Both the position numbers and the translations under genes were made by a program. Below the pieces are notes generated by a model. It saw only the letters and a list, made by a program, of their open reading frames with translations. It did no database searches and had not been told where the DNA came from. DNA of 64,000 bases from Agromyces atrinae (GTDB taxonomy: Bacteria; Actinomycetota; Actinomycetes; Actinomycetales; Microbacteriaceae), in the NCBI RefSeq assembly GCF_013407835.1, contig NZ_JACCBI010000001.1, positions 992,001-1,056,000 on the forward strand, read 5' to 3'. Shown in pieces: positions 17,951 to 26,857 of this stretch (position 1 is its first letter; every line of letters starts with the position of its first letter).

Positions 17951-18739
17951 TCAGTCGGCCGCTACGATTCGCACGGCGAGCGAGTCGACGCGTTCGGCGA
18001 TCACGTCGTCGGCGGCCCACCGCGAGGCCAGTCGCGCGAGCACGGCGTCGAGCTCGGTGCGCGTGAGTCCCGCGAGGATGCGGAGGCGCACGAGGAGCTC
18101 AGGGCCCGCGAGACGGTGATCCGGGTCTCCCGAGTCGAGATCGACCCCGACGACCGCGAGTTCGGTCTCGATCGACCGGGCGAACGCCTGCTCGACGGCA
18201 GGATCGGCATAGCTCGGTCGCCACTCGAGCGAGCGCGCGATCGACCACACCGCCGGCCGACGGATCGCGAACTCGGTCGACGATCCGGCATCGAGCACGA
18301 CGAGGTCCGTGCCGTCGTCCGCCGCAGCGAGAGCCACCCGAACACCGTCGGCCGGCACAGGACGGGCCACGGGGTTCCAGCGCGTCATCGCCTCGACCGA
18401 GCTGAAGACCGGGAGCACCTTTCGGCCGTCCGGTCCGGCGACGGTCACGATCGAGAGCTCCTGGCTCTTGTCGGCCGCGAGACCGTGCACGCCCTCGGCC
18501 GACTCGCCCAGCTCGGCGAGCAGCGGTATGAGCAGGCGCGACCCGCGGAAGGCGTCGACGACGACGGACGCACCGACATCGTTCCCGCGGAATCGAGCGA
18601 GTGCGTCGACCAGCTCGGCGGGCGCGCTGCCGTCATCCGCCGAGTGCGCGTTCGCCTCGAACGACCGACCGGCCCACGGCTGGCCGGCCGAATCGGCCGG
18701 GAGCGCAGGCGTCGCGCCGTCGTCAGTAGCCGGCGACAT
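17951..18739 (-). CDS. SseB-family protein
   Basis: This 262-residue soluble protein has an SseB N-terminal-type domain at about residues 35-170, with a polar N-terminal extension. The C-terminal part (about 170-260) is less familiar. No catalytic motif is evident, and the role of actinobacterial SseB proteins is unknown. I chose ATG 18739 because the longer frame reads antisense-like Arg/Ser-rich sequence. The start overlaps the end of hisA by 17 bases, so it is translated with the histidine genes, and lhr follows. Confidence 0.8.
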   Translation of the reverse strand: MSPATDDGATPALPADSAGQPWAGRSFEANAHSADDGSAPAELVDALARFRGNDVGASVVVDAFRGSRLLIPLLAELGESAEGVHGLAADKSQELSIVTVAGPDGRKVLPVFSSVEAMTRWNPVARPVPADGVRVALAAADDGTDLVVLDAGSSTEFAIRRPAVWSIARSLEWRPSYADPAVEQAFARSIETELAVVGVDLDSGDPDHRLAGPELLVRLRILAGLTRTELDAVLARLASRWAADDVIAERVDSLAVRIVAAD

Positions 18740-19469
18740 CGAGGGCCTCGCCGAGCGTGAACGCACCGGCGTACAACGCCTTGCCCACGATCGTGCCCTC
18801 GAGACCGAGCGGAACCAGATCGCGGAGCGCCGCGATGTCGTCGAGGCTCGAGATGCCGCCCGACGCGATGACGGGTCGGTGAGTCCGCTCCATGACCTGA
18901 CGGAGGAGATCGACGTTCGGGCCCTGCAGGGTGCCGTCCTTCGTGACATCCGTCACGACGTAGCGCGCGCAACCGGCATCCTCGAGGCGGTCCATGACCT
19001 GCCAGAGGTCGCCGCCGTCCTGGGTCCACCCGCGCGCCGCGAGAGTCGTACCGCGAACGTCGAGACCGACGGCGATCGCCTCGCCGTAGCGAGCGATGAC
19101 GGAAGCGGCCCACTCGGGGTTCTCGAGAGCAGCCGTGCCGAGGTTGATGCGCTTGGCGCCGATCTCGAGGGCGTTCTCGAGGCTCTCATCGTCACGGATG
19201 CCGCCCGACAGCTCGACGTTCACGCCGCGCACCTGACGGATGGCCTTCTTCAGCACACCGGCGTTGCTGCCCCGGCCGAACGCTGCGTCGAGGTCGACGA
19301 GGTGAATCCACTCGGCGCCCTGGTCGGCCCACTCCGCGGCGGCATCGACGGGGTCACCGTAGTTGGTCTCGGTACCCGTTTCGCCCTGGGTCAAACGCAC
19401 GGCCTTACCGCCCGCGACGTCGACGGCCGGAAGCAGCACCAGCTTCGGCGACCTGCTGAACTCGCTCAT
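18723..19469 (-). CDS. priA: Phosphoribosyl isomerase HisA/PriA
   Basis: The 248-residue (beta-alpha)8 barrel isomerises ProFAR in histidine synthesis. D17 ([10 protein letters not shown]) and the TDVTKDGTL motif (D174, D178) are the active-site region. The segment [11 protein letters not shown] near 146-156 is the actinobacterial PriA hallmark; PriA also carries the TrpF reaction of tryptophan synthesis. Bifunctionality is inferred. ATG 19469 has GAGGA five bases upstream and is preferred over the adjacent GTG. It follows hisH by 84 bases and overlaps sseB. Confidence 0.95.
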   Translation of the reverse strand: MSEFSRSPKLVLLPAVDVAGGKAVRLTQGETGTETNYGDPVDAAAEWADQGAEWIHLVDLDAAFGRGSNAGVLKKAIRQVRGVNVELSGGIRDDESLENALEIGAKRINLGTAALENPEWAASVIARYGEAIAVGLDVRGTTLAARGWTQDGGDLWQVMDRLEDAGCARYVVTDVTKDGTLQGPNVDLLRQVMERTHRPVIASGGISSLDDIAALRDLVPLGLEGTIVGKALYAGAFTLGEALDVAGY

Positions 19470-19553
19470 CACTATCCTCGGATCCTGACCGGTTGGACTC
19501 AGCCGGCACAGTCACAGAATCTTACTCGGCCGCCGACGCGCCGACGTTCACCG

Positions 19554-20186
19554 TCACAGGGTGCCGAGCCAGTTCTGCAGCAGACGGATGCCGGCCGCCG
19601 ACGACTTCTCGGGGTGGAACTGCGTCGCCGACAGCGGGCCGTTCTCGACCGCGGCGAGGAATCGATCGGAGTGCGTCGCCCAGGTCAGCCGCGGCTGCGG
19701 GAACGGCGGCTGGACGTCGAGGGTCCACGAGCGCGCCGCGTACGAGTGCACGAAGTAGAAACGCTCGTCGCGGATGCCGTCGAAGAGGACGGAGTTCTCG
19801 GGAGCGTCGACCGTGTTCCAGCCCATGTGCGGGAGGACGGGTGCTTCGAGTTCGTCGACCACTCCGGGCCATTCGCCGAGTCCCTCGGTGTCGACCCCGC
19901 GCTCGATGCCGCGTTCGAAGAGGACCTGCATGCCGACGCAGATGCCGAGCACGGGGCGACCGCCCGAGAGCCGGCGATCGATGATCTCGTCGCCGCGCAC
20001 CGCGAGCAGCGCGTCGACGACGGCCGAGAACGCACCGACTCCCGGCACGAGGAGGCCGTCGGCCTCGACCGCCGTGCGCTTGTCGGAGGACAGCACGACA
20101 TCGGCGCCCGCGTGCTCGAGCGCCTTGACGGCGGAGTGGACGTTGCCCGAGCCGTAGTCGAGGACGACGACGCGCGGAGCGCTCAC
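19554..20186 (-). CDS. hisH: Imidazole glycerol phosphate synthase, glutaminase subunit
   Basis: This 210-residue class I glutamine amidotransferase has nucleophile C83 (GICVGMQ) and the His191/Glu193 pair (QFHPEKS), a complete triad. It supplies ammonia to HisF. No hisF occurs in this window, so the cyclase partner must be elsewhere. The start GTG at 20186 overlaps the hisB stop as GTGA. Length and motifs are normal. Confidence 0.97.
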   Translation of the reverse strand: MSAPRVVVLDYGSGNVHSAVKALEHAGADVVLSSDKRTAVEADGLLVPGVGAFSAVVDALLAVRGDEIIDRRLSGGRPVLGICVGMQVLFERGIERGVDTEGLGEWPGVVDELEAPVLPHMGWNTVDAPENSVLFDGIRDERFYFVHSYAARSWTLDVQPPFPQPRLTWATHSDRFLAAVENGPLSATQFHPEKSSAAGIRLLQNWLGTL

Positions 20187-20797
20187 AGAGCGCCCTTGGT
20201 CGACGGCACGCCCGACACGAACGGGTCGAGCGCCTTCGCCTGACGGAACGCGCGCGCGAACGCCTTGAACTCGGCCTCGGCGATGTGGTGCGGATCGCGG
20301 CCGCCGAGCACCGTGAGGTGCACGGTCAGCCCCGCGTTGAGCGTGATGGCCTCGAACACGTGGCGCACCATCGAACCGGTGAAGTGACCGCCGATGAGGT
20401 GGAACTCGAAACCGGCGGGCTCCCCCGTGTGCACGAGGTACGGGCGGCCCGAGATGTCGACGACGGCCTGGGCGAGCGCCTCGTCGAGAGGGACGAGGGC
20501 GTCGCCGTAACGCGAGATGCCGCGCTTGTCTCCGAGCGCCTGACGGATCGCCTGTCCGAGCACGATGCCGATGTCCTCGACCGTGTGGTGGACGTCGATC
20601 TCGATGTCGCCCTTCGCACGCACCCGCAGGTCGGTCAGCGAGTGCTTCGCGAACGCCGTGAGGAGGTGGTCGAAGAACGGGACGGAGGTCTCGATGTCGC
20701 TCGTACCGGTTCCGTCGAGGTCGAGGGAGAGGTCGATGCTCGACTCGCTCGTCTCGCGCTGAACGCGTGCGGTCCGGTTCGGGGTGGTGCTCGTCAT
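20183..20797 (-). CDS. hisB: Imidazoleglycerol-phosphate dehydratase
   Basis: This 204-residue monofunctional dehydratase catalyses the sixth step of histidine synthesis. The paired manganese-binding His motifs are present: [11 protein letters not shown] (about 66-76) and [13 protein letters not shown] (about 165-177). It overlaps both neighbours by four bases (ATGA with hisC, GTGA with hisH), so hisC-hisB-hisH are tightly coupled. There is no fused phosphatase domain, as is usual outside enterics. Confidence 0.97.
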   Translation of the reverse strand: MTSTTPNRTARVQRETSESSIDLSLDLDGTGTSDIETSVPFFDHLLTAFAKHSLTDLRVRAKGDIEIDVHHTVEDIGIVLGQAIRQALGDKRGISRYGDALVPLDEALAQAVVDISGRPYLVHTGEPAGFEFHLIGGHFTGSMVRHVFEAITLNAGLTVHLTVLGGRDPHHIAEAEFKAFARAFRQAKALDPFVSGVPSTKGAL

Positions 20798-21894
20798 GAG
20801 GTCATCCTATTGCCGCGTTCTGCGGCGAGTTCGGCGATGGCGGTGAGGAAGGTCCTGGTCTCGGCTTCGGTGCCGGCCGTCACCCGCAGGTGACCGGGGA
20901 TGCCGACGTCGCGCACGAGGACGCCGCGGTCGAGGAGCGCCTCGAACACCGCGTGCGGATCGTCCACCCCGCCGAAGAGCACGAAGTTGCTCGCACTCTC
21001 GTGAGGCGTGAAACCCAGCTCGCGCAGTCGCACGACGATGCGATCGCGCTGTTCACGGATCTCGCCGACCATCGCGAGCATCTCGTCGGAGTGGGCGAGC
21101 GCACCCAGGGCGGCCGCCTGCGTCAACGCCGACAGGTGGTACGGCAGCCGGACGAGGCGGAGCGCGTCGGTCACCGCCGGGTCGGCGGCGAGGTAGCCCA
21201 CGCGTGCCCCGGCGAAGGCGAACGCCTTGCTCATCGTGCGTGACACGAGGAGTCGAGGATGCTTCGACAGCAGCGAGAGCGCGCTCGGCGTGCCCTCGGG
21301 GGCGAACTCGATGTACGCCTCGTCGACGACGACCATGCCGCGAGCGTGCGACGCCACGGCGTCGATGACGTCGAGCGACAGCGGGGTGCCGGTCGGGTTG
21401 TTCGGACCGCAGAGGATGACGATGTCGGGGTCGTGCTCGTCGAGGGCGGCGACCGCCGACGCGATCGAGATCGAGTAGTCGTCGGCACGAGGCACGCCGA
21501 TCCACCGGGTGTCGGTGCCGCCCGCGAGAAGCGGGTACATGGAGTACGTCGGCGTGAAGCTCAGCACCGAGCGGCCCGGGCCGCCGAAGGCCTGGAAGAT
21601 GTGCTGGAGCACCTCGTTCGACCCGTTCGCGGCCCAGATCTGATCGGCCACGAGGCCGTGGCCGAGATAGGCGGCGAGTTGCTCGCGCAACTCGGTGAAC
21701 TCACGATCGGGGTAACGATTGAGCGTGAGGATCGCGGCCGCGAGCCGCCCCAGCACGTCGTGGGCGACAGCCTCGGGGATGGGATGCGTGTTCTCGTTGA
21801 CGTTGAGCGCGACGGGCACCGTCTTCTGGGGTGCACCGTACGGGGTCTTACCGCGCAGATTGTCGCGCAGCGGGAGGTCGTCGAGAGAAGTCAC
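20794..21894 (-). CDS. hisC: Histidinol-phosphate aminotransferase
   Basis: This 366-residue PLP-dependent class I/II aminotransferase has its Schiff-base Lys at K223 ([17 protein letters not shown]). The cofactor contact Asn is in CGPNNPTGT, and DEAYIEF carries the Asp. It catalyses imidazole acetol phosphate to histidinol phosphate. The GTG at 21894 has no Shine-Dalgarno sequence but has TAGGCT 6 bases upstream, so the operon message may be leaderless. It is the first gene of hisC-hisB-hisH-hisA-sseB-lhr-nei2. Confidence 0.96.
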   Translation of the reverse strand: MTSLDDLPLRDNLRGKTPYGAPQKTVPVALNVNENTHPIPEAVAHDVLGRLAAAILTLNRYPDREFTELREQLAAYLGHGLVADQIWAANGSNEVLQHIFQAFGGPGRSVLSFTPTYSMYPLLAGGTDTRWIGVPRADDYSISIASAVAALDEHDPDIVILCGPNNPTGTPLSLDVIDAVASHARGMVVVDEAYIEFAPEGTPSALSLLSKHPRLLVSRTMSKAFAFAGARVGYLAADPAVTDALRLVRLPYHLSALTQAAALGALAHSDEMLAMVGEIREQRDRIVVRLRELGFTPHESASNFVLFGGVDDPHAVFEALLDRGVLVRDVGIPGHLRVTAGTEAETRTFLTAIAELAAERGNRMTS

Positions 21895-21900
21895 CCGATC

Positions 21901-21906
21901 AGCCTA
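21901..21906 (-). promoter_or_regulatory. Candidate -10 box for the his operon
   Basis: TAGGCT on the minus strand ends 6 bases before the hisC GTG, in the 50-base gap after the LysM gene. This implies leaderless transcription. No clear -35 is visible. Confidence 0.5.
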
Positions 21907-21944
21907 ACGAGCGTGACGGCCGCCTCTGTGCGACCGTGCCCGAA

Positions 21945-22322
21945 TCAGTAACCGAGAGGAACGGCGATCTGCTGACCCGGTTCGAGCGACGAGCTCGTGA
22001 GGCCGTTGAGGCTCGTGATCTCGGCGATGACGTCGCGCGGGTCGACCGTCGGCGCGAGCGACTCGGCCAACGACCAGAGCGACTGACCCGGCTCGATCGT
22101 GACGTAGCGGAACGAGACATCGGCGCTGGAACTGCCGGCCACCGCGGGAACAGCGCTCAACCCCGCGAAGAGTGCGACGGCGACGACCGGTACTGCGGCC
22201 AGGGAGGTGAGCACGATGCGCCCGCGTCGCGTGAGACGCAGACGGGTACGCGGGGCGACGGATCGACCTGCGTCGACACCACTACCGATAACGAACGGGC
22301 TGCTGGCGATAACCGTGCTCAT
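21945..22322 (-). CDS. LysM-domain membrane protein, YneA-like SOS division inhibitor candidate
   Basis: The 125-residue protein has a basic cytoplasmic tail, one membrane segment at about 36-60 and a single extracytoplasmic LysM domain (about 72-123: TIEPGQSLWSLAES to LEPGQQIAVPLGY). This is the architecture of Bacillus YneA, which blocks division during the SOS response and also lies divergent from lexA. ATG 22322 follows AGGAGG closely. A LexA-box candidate lies 65 bases upstream. Function is inferred from architecture, position and operator; it could instead be an ordinary LysM wall-binding protein. Confidence 0.85.
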   Translation of the reverse strand: MSTVIASSPFVIGSGVDAGRSVAPRTRLRLTRRGRIVLTSLAAVPVVAVALFAGLSAVPAVAGSSSADVSFRYVTIEPGQSLWSLAESLAPTVDPRDVIAEITSLNGLTSSSLEPGQQIAVPLGY

Positions 22323-22386
22323 GTCACACCTCCTGAGTGTTCGCATGCGGCCCTCGGCCGGGAGAGCCGCATGCGAAGATGTATTC

Positions 22387-22401
22387 CGAACCTATCTTCG
22401 A
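22387..22401. promoter_or_regulatory. LexA-box candidate in the LysM/lexA divergent promoter region
   Basis: CGAACCTATCTTCGA contains CGAA-N6-TTCG, the spacing of the actinobacterial SOS box (TCGAAC-N4-GTTCGA). The identical 15 bases occur upstream of recA. The position allows repression of the LysM gene and probably lexA. Confidence 0.8.
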
Positions 22402-22458
22402 TTATTCGAAAGTTCAAGTACTTCTTCGGAAGATTTCGGTTCTGAGATCGCGACACAC

Positions 22459-22474
22459 TCGAAGAGATGTTTGT
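22459..22474. promoter_or_regulatory. Weaker second LexA-box-like site nearer lexA
   Basis: TCGAAGAGATGTTTGT keeps the left half-site and the 6-base spacing but has a degenerate right half. It lies about 110 bases before the lexA start. It may be a low-affinity second operator. Confidence 0.35.
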
Positions 22475-22582
22475 CTCGGTCGAACGGCGGCGATACAGTT
22501 TCGAGTACCTGGTGACATTCGATCAGGGACCACTGACACTCGGCCCGCCCACGACGTGCGGAGCCCGGAGAGGGGCACACCA

Positions 22583-23275
22583 GTGAGCAACGACACCGAC
22601 GCCGAACGGCCGGCGCGCACGCGCCGTCGCAAGAGCCTGAGCGCGAAGCAGCTCTCCATCCTCGAGTTCATCCAGCGGTCGGTGAGCCAGCGAGGCTATC
22701 CGCCGAGCATGCGCGAGATCGGCGATGCTGTCGGGCTCGCATCGCTGTCGAGCGTCACCCATCAGCTCAACCAGCTCGAGCTGAGCGGCTATCTCCGCCG
22801 TGACCCCAACCGCCCGCGCGCGCTCGAGATCCTCATCGACGTGCCTCAGAGCGAGGGCACGACGACCGACGTCGACTCCTACTCGAGCACGCCCATCGGC
22901 GACGCCGCGATGGTCCCCCTCGTCGGTCGCATCGCCGCCGGCATCCCGATCACCGCCGAGCAGCAGATCGATGAGGTGTTCCCGCTCCCCCGGCAGCTCG
23001 TCGGCAAGGGCGAGCTCTTCATGCTCAAGGTCGTCGGAGAATCGATGATCGACGCGGCCATCTGCGACGGCGACTGGGTCGTCGTGCGCGCGCAGAAAGA
23101 GGCGGAGAACGGCGAGATCGTCGCCGCGATGCTCGACGGAGAAGCGACCGTCAAGGTGTTCCGGCAGCGCGACGGCCACACGTGGCTCCTCCCCCGCAAC
23201 AGTGCCTTCGAGCCGATCCTCGGCGACGAGGCCGACGTGCTCGGCAAGGTCGTCGCCGTGCTCCGCGCCGTCTGA
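22583..23275 (+). CDS. lexA: SOS repressor LexA
   Basis: LexA represses DNA-damage genes until RecA filaments promote its self-cleavage. The 230-residue protein has the N-terminal winged HTH (about 20-85). The cleavage site is A119-G120 (RIAAGIPI), with catalytic Ser154 (VGESMID) and Lys191 (ATVKVF) in the peptidase S24 domain. I chose GTG 22583, with GGAGAGG upstream; a longer frame would run through the operator region. A strong bidirectional terminator separates it from the convergent metE. Confidence 0.98.
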   Translation: MSNDTDAERPARTRRRKSLSAKQLSILEFIQRSVSQRGYPPSMREIGDAVGLASLSSVTHQLNQLELSGYLRRDPNRPRALEILIDVPQSEGTTTDVDSYSSTPIGDAAMVPLVGRIAAGIPITAEQQIDEVFPLPRQLVGKGELFMLKVVGESMIDAAICDGDWVVVRAQKEAENGEIVAAMLDGEATVKVFRQRDGHTWLLPRNSAFEPILGDEADVLGKVVAVLRAV

Positions 23276-23289
23276 CCGACACGAACGAG

Positions 23290-23322
23290 AGAACGCCCCC
23301 GGCACCGAGCCGGGGGCGTTCT
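23290..23322. terminator. Bidirectional terminator between lexA and metE
   Basis: A perfect 14-bp stem (23290-23303 with 23309-23322) around ACCGA separates the convergent genes. The very GC-rich stem should stop transcripts from both sides, though neither side has a long T-run. Confidence 0.85.
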
Positions 23323-23338
23323 GTCGTGCTGATCGCGT

Positions 23339-25675
23339 CTACGCGTCGGCGAGCTGTGCGCGCACGGCGCGCGTGGCCTCGAGGATGTTGCGGAGCGAGG
23401 CCACCGTCTCGTCGTATCCGCGCGTCTTCAGTCCGCAGTCGGGGTTGACCCAGACCTGGCGCTCGGGGATCGCGGCGACGGCCTTCTCGAGGAGCGAACG
23501 CACCTCGTCGACGCTCGGGACGCGCGGCGAGTGGATGTCGTACACGCCCGGACCGATGCCGTGGTCGAACCCGCTCGACTGCAGGTCGTCGACGACCTCC
23601 ATGCGACTGCGCGCGGCCTCGATGCTCGTGACGTCGGCATCGAGGTTCTGAATGGCGTCGATGACCACGCCGAACTCCGAGTAGCAGAGGTGCGTGTGGA
23701 TCTGCGTCTTCGCCTCAACGCCCGCCGTCGCGAGACGGAAGGAACCCACCGACCAGTCGAGGTAGTCGGCGTGGTCGGCGTTCTTGAGCGGGAGCAGTTC
23801 GCGGAGTGCGGGCTCATCGACCTGGATGACACCGATGCCGGCGGATTCGAGGTCGGCGATCTCGTCGCGCAGCGCGAGCGCCACCTGACGTGCCGTCTCG
23901 CCGAGCGGCTGGTCGTCGCGCACGAACGACCACGCGAGGATCGTCACGGGGCCGGTGAGCATGCCCTTGACGGGCTTCTCGGTGAGGCTCTGCGTGAAGA
24001 CCGACCAATCGACGGTGATCGGCGCCGGGCGCGACACGTCACCCCACAGGATCGACGGACGCGTGCAGCGGCTGCCGTACGACTGCACCCAGCCGTTCTG
24101 CGTCACCTCGAAGCCGTCGAGGTTCTCGGCGAAGTACTGCACCATGTCGTTGCGCTCGGGCTCACCGTGCACGATGACGTCGAGACCGATCTCCTCCTGG
24201 AGATCGACGACACGGCGGATCTCGTCGCGCATGAGCTCGAGGTACGCGGCCTCGTCGATGTCGCCCTTCAGGAGCTGGGCGCGGGCACGGCGGATCTCGC
24301 CGGTCTGCGGGAACGAGCCGATCGTCGTCGTCGGCAGCGGCGGGAGGTCGAGTGCGGCGTCCTGCGCGGCGAGGCGCTCGGCGTACGACCCACGCGAGAA
24401 GGCGCTGTCGTCGAGGCCGGCGAGGCGCGCACGGACGGCGCCGTCGCGAACGCCGGGCGCGTCGGCGCGGTCGGCGAGAGCGGCGGTGGCGGCGGCGAGC
24501 TCGGCCTCGATCGCGGAGCCCCCGTCACGGATGCCGCGTGCGAGCGCCACGACCTGCGCGACCTTCTGGTCGGCGAAGGCCAACCAGCTGACGAGGCGAG
24601 CATCGAGGAGCGACTCGTCGGCGACGTCGTGCGGGACGTGCTGGAGCGAGGTGGACGTCGACACGGAGACGTTCGGGCTCAGGGCGCGCACGCCCTCGGC
24701 CGCGGCGAACGCTCCCGCGAGGTCGCCGCGCCACACGTTGTGGCCGTCGACGACGCCGGCGACGAGCGTCTTCGTGGCGAGGGCGGAGACCGCTGCATCG
24801 TCGAGCCCGGTCGGCAGCGAGCCGCGCACCAGGTCGAGGCCGATCGCGTCGACCGTCGAGGCCGCGAGCACCGGCAGGGCGTCGTCGAGGCTGCCGTACG
24901 GGGCCGCGACGAACAGCTGCGGCCGACCGGCGACCGCGCCCAGCACCGCGTACGCACGCTCGAGGGCGGCGAGCTGCTGATCGCGGGGAACGGTGATGCT
25001 CTCGTTGACGAGACCGGGCTCGTCGAGCTGAACCCACTCGGCGCCGGCGAGGGCGAGGCGCTCGAGCAGCTCGACGTAGACGGGGAGCAGGTCGTCGAGA
25101 CGCTCGATCGGCGAGAAGCCCGCGCCCGCGTCATCCGCCGCCTTGCTGAGCAGGAGGAACGTGACCGGTCCGACGATCGACGGGCGCGTCAGGAATCCGG
25201 CGGCCTTCGCCTCCTCGAACTCGCGGACGATGCGATCGCTCGAGAGCGAGAACACGGTGTCGGGTCCGATCTCCGGCACGAGGTAGTGATAGTTCGAGTC
25301 GAACCACTTCGTCATCTCGAGAGGGGCGTCGTCGCCCTCGCCGCGCGCGATCGTGAAGTACGCGGGAAGACCGATCGAGCCGTCCGACTCGCGCAGACGC
25401 TCGAAACGCGCGGGGATCGCGCCGACGGCGACGGCCGCATCGAGCACCTGGTCGTAGAACGAGAACGTCTCGGGAATCGCCGAGTCGTCCTGACCGAGCC
25501 CGAGTCCGGCGAGTCGGGTACGCGTGACCGCACGCAGTTCGGCGGCCGCCGTCTCGAGGTCGTCGAGCGACGAACGACCCGCCCAGTACGACTCGACGGC
25601 CTTCTTCAGCTCACGTCGACGACCGATGCGCGGGTAGCCGAGGATGGTGCCGGACGGGAACGGGGTGCTGCTCAT
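23339..25675 (-). CDS. metE: Cobalamin-independent methionine synthase
   Basis: This 778-residue enzyme transfers the methyl group of 5-methyltetrahydropteroyltri-glutamate to homocysteine. The N-terminal barrel begins ILGYPRIGRRRELKKAVESYW. The catalytic C-terminal barrel has the zinc ligands in HTHLCYSEF and NPDCGLKTRGYDE, plus the catalytic His in VDIHSPR-like sequence. Length is typical. Its ATG overlaps the metF stop as ATGA, so it is co-translated with the reductase that makes its methyl donor. No cobalamin riboswitch is recognisable upstream. Confidence 0.98.
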   Translation of the reverse strand: MSSTPFPSGTILGYPRIGRRRELKKAVESYWAGRSSLDDLETAAAELRAVTRTRLAGLGLGQDDSAIPETFSFYDQVLDAAVAVGAIPARFERLRESDGSIGLPAYFTIARGEGDDAPLEMTKWFDSNYHYLVPEIGPDTVFSLSSDRIVREFEEAKAAGFLTRPSIVGPVTFLLLSKAADDAGAGFSPIERLDDLLPVYVELLERLALAGAEWVQLDEPGLVNESITVPRDQQLAALERAYAVLGAVAGRPQLFVAAPYGSLDDALPVLAASTVDAIGLDLVRGSLPTGLDDAAVSALATKTLVAGVVDGHNVWRGDLAGAFAAAEGVRALSPNVSVSTSTSLQHVPHDVADESLLDARLVSWLAFADQKVAQVVALARGIRDGGSAIEAELAAATAALADRADAPGVRDGAVRARLAGLDDSAFSRGSYAERLAAQDAALDLPPLPTTTIGSFPQTGEIRRARAQLLKGDIDEAAYLELMRDEIRRVVDLQEEIGLDVIVHGEPERNDMVQYFAENLDGFEVTQNGWVQSYGSRCTRPSILWGDVSRPAPITVDWSVFTQSLTEKPVKGMLTGPVTILAWSFVRDDQPLGETARQVALALRDEIADLESAGIGVIQVDEPALRELLPLKNADHADYLDWSVGSFRLATAGVEAKTQIHTHLCYSEFGVVIDAIQNLDADVTSIEAARSRMEVVDDLQSSGFDHGIGPGVYDIHSPRVPSVDEVRSLLEKAVAAIPERQVWVNPDCGLKTRGYDETVASLRNILEATRAVRAQLADA

Positions 25676-26664
25676 ATCGTGTACTCGATTCTCTCGGAGA
25701 GGCTGGAACGGGTGGGGGTCGACACCGTGAGACGGTCGATCGTCGAGAGGACGGCCTCGTGGCGGTTGAAGGTGTAGAGGTGCAGGCCGGGGGCGCCGCC
25801 CGCGAGCACCTCGCTGCCGAGACGGGCCGCGTAGTCGACACCGATCTCGAGCTGGCCGGCCTCCGACGGCTCGACCTGCAGCGCGATCGCGAGGTCGGAC
25901 GGAGCGGGAACCCCGGTGAGCTCGGCCAGACGGCGCAAACGCGCGGGAGTCGTGACCGGCATGATGCCCGGCAGGATGTCCATCGTGACGCCCGCAGCGC
26001 GGGCGCGATCCACGAAGCCGAGGTAGTCGTCCGCGTACCAGAACAGCTGCGTGATCGCGAGGTTCGCGCCGGCGACCTCCTTCGCGAGGAGTGCGTCGAT
26101 GTCTTGCGAGGGGAAACGCGACCGGGGGTGCCCGGTCGGGAACGCCGCGACGGCGACGCGCTCGGGGCGCGGACGGTCGCGGATCTCGCTCGCGCGCGTT
26201 CCCGGGATGCGCGACTGGCCGAACGGCTCCCGCTCCTCCTGCACGCGGTGGATGAGCTGCACGAGCTCGGCGGACGACGCGAGATCGCCGATGGCGTCGT
26301 CGCCGTCGACGGCGCCCTTCGGCGGGTCGCCGCGAAGCGCGAGGAAGCTCGTGATCCCGGCGTCGAGGAACTCACGGACGAGTCGGTTCGCATCGGCATG
26401 CGACGAACCGACGCACGTGAGGTGGGCCATCGGCTCGACGTCGGTGTGGTCGAGGATGTAGCGGAGCACCGTGAGGGAGGGCCCGCGCGAGGTGCCTCCC
26501 GCGCCGAAGGTCACGGAGATGAAGTCGGGATCGGCCTCGGCGAGGCGATCGATGGTGCGGCCGAGGGCGAGTGCCGCCGCATCGTTCCGCGGCGGGAAGA
26601 GTTCGAACGAGACGCGCGGGCGACAGGCCGCGTCGGCGGCGGCCGAGGGACTGGAGACGGGCAT
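25672..26664 (-). CDS. metF: Methylenetetrahydrofolate reductase
   Basis: This 330-residue FAD-linked (beta-alpha)8 barrel reduces methylene-THF to methyl-THF. Family signatures are VSFELFPPRN, the catalytic Glu in FELFPP, LTCVG, ALRGDPPKG and FWYADDYL. I chose ATG 26664; the frame extends upstream but adds Arg-rich sequence lacking homologous character. It overlaps metE by four bases, forming a two-gene methionine operon. Confidence 0.95.
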   Translation of the reverse strand: MPVSSPSAAADAACRPRVSFELFPPRNDAAALALGRTIDRLAEADPDFISVTFGAGGTSRGPSLTVLRYILDHTDVEPMAHLTCVGSSHADANRLVREFLDAGITSFLALRGDPPKGAVDGDDAIGDLASSAELVQLIHRVQEEREPFGQSRIPGTRASEIRDRPRPERVAVAAFPTGHPRSRFPSQDIDALLAKEVAGANLAITQLFWYADDYLGFVDRARAAGVTMDILPGIMPVTTPARLRRLAELTGVPAPSDLAIALQVEPSEAGQLEIGVDYAARLGSEVLAGGAPGLHLYTFNRHEAVLSTIDRLTVSTPTRSSLSERIEYTI

Positions 26665-26857
26665 CGAGGGGATCCTTCGCGAGGGAGACTGACCCCGCCC
26701 GACGGATGTCGAGCGGTGGCGTTTCTTCGCGGGCGGATGCCGGGCTCGGCTGTCGCTCCGGCGAGCACGGGGTGCTCGCAACGAGTGATTCGAGACTACG
26801 ACTCAGCGGCTCTGACGGAAATGCGCGTTTCGGATTGTGACGCGGACGGCGGCGGAC
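26665..26857 (-). promoter_or_regulatory. metF-metE leader region with one strong hairpin
   Basis: This 193-base gap after hflX's upstream neighbour position carries a perfect 8-bp hairpin (26761-26768 with 26772-26779, loop GGG). No open frame and no promoter hexamer stand out. I looked for the conserved cores of SAM and cobalamin riboswitches and did not find them. Control may be by a transcription factor instead. Confidence 0.35.

Noticed and set aside
23531-25777. 748-codon plus-strand frame opposite metE
   Set aside because: Shadow of metE; no family signature and biased amino-acid composition.
26665-26857. SAM or cobalamin riboswitch before metF-metE
   Set aside because: Neither the conserved SAM-binding cores nor the B12-box pattern could be found; only one simple hairpin is visible.
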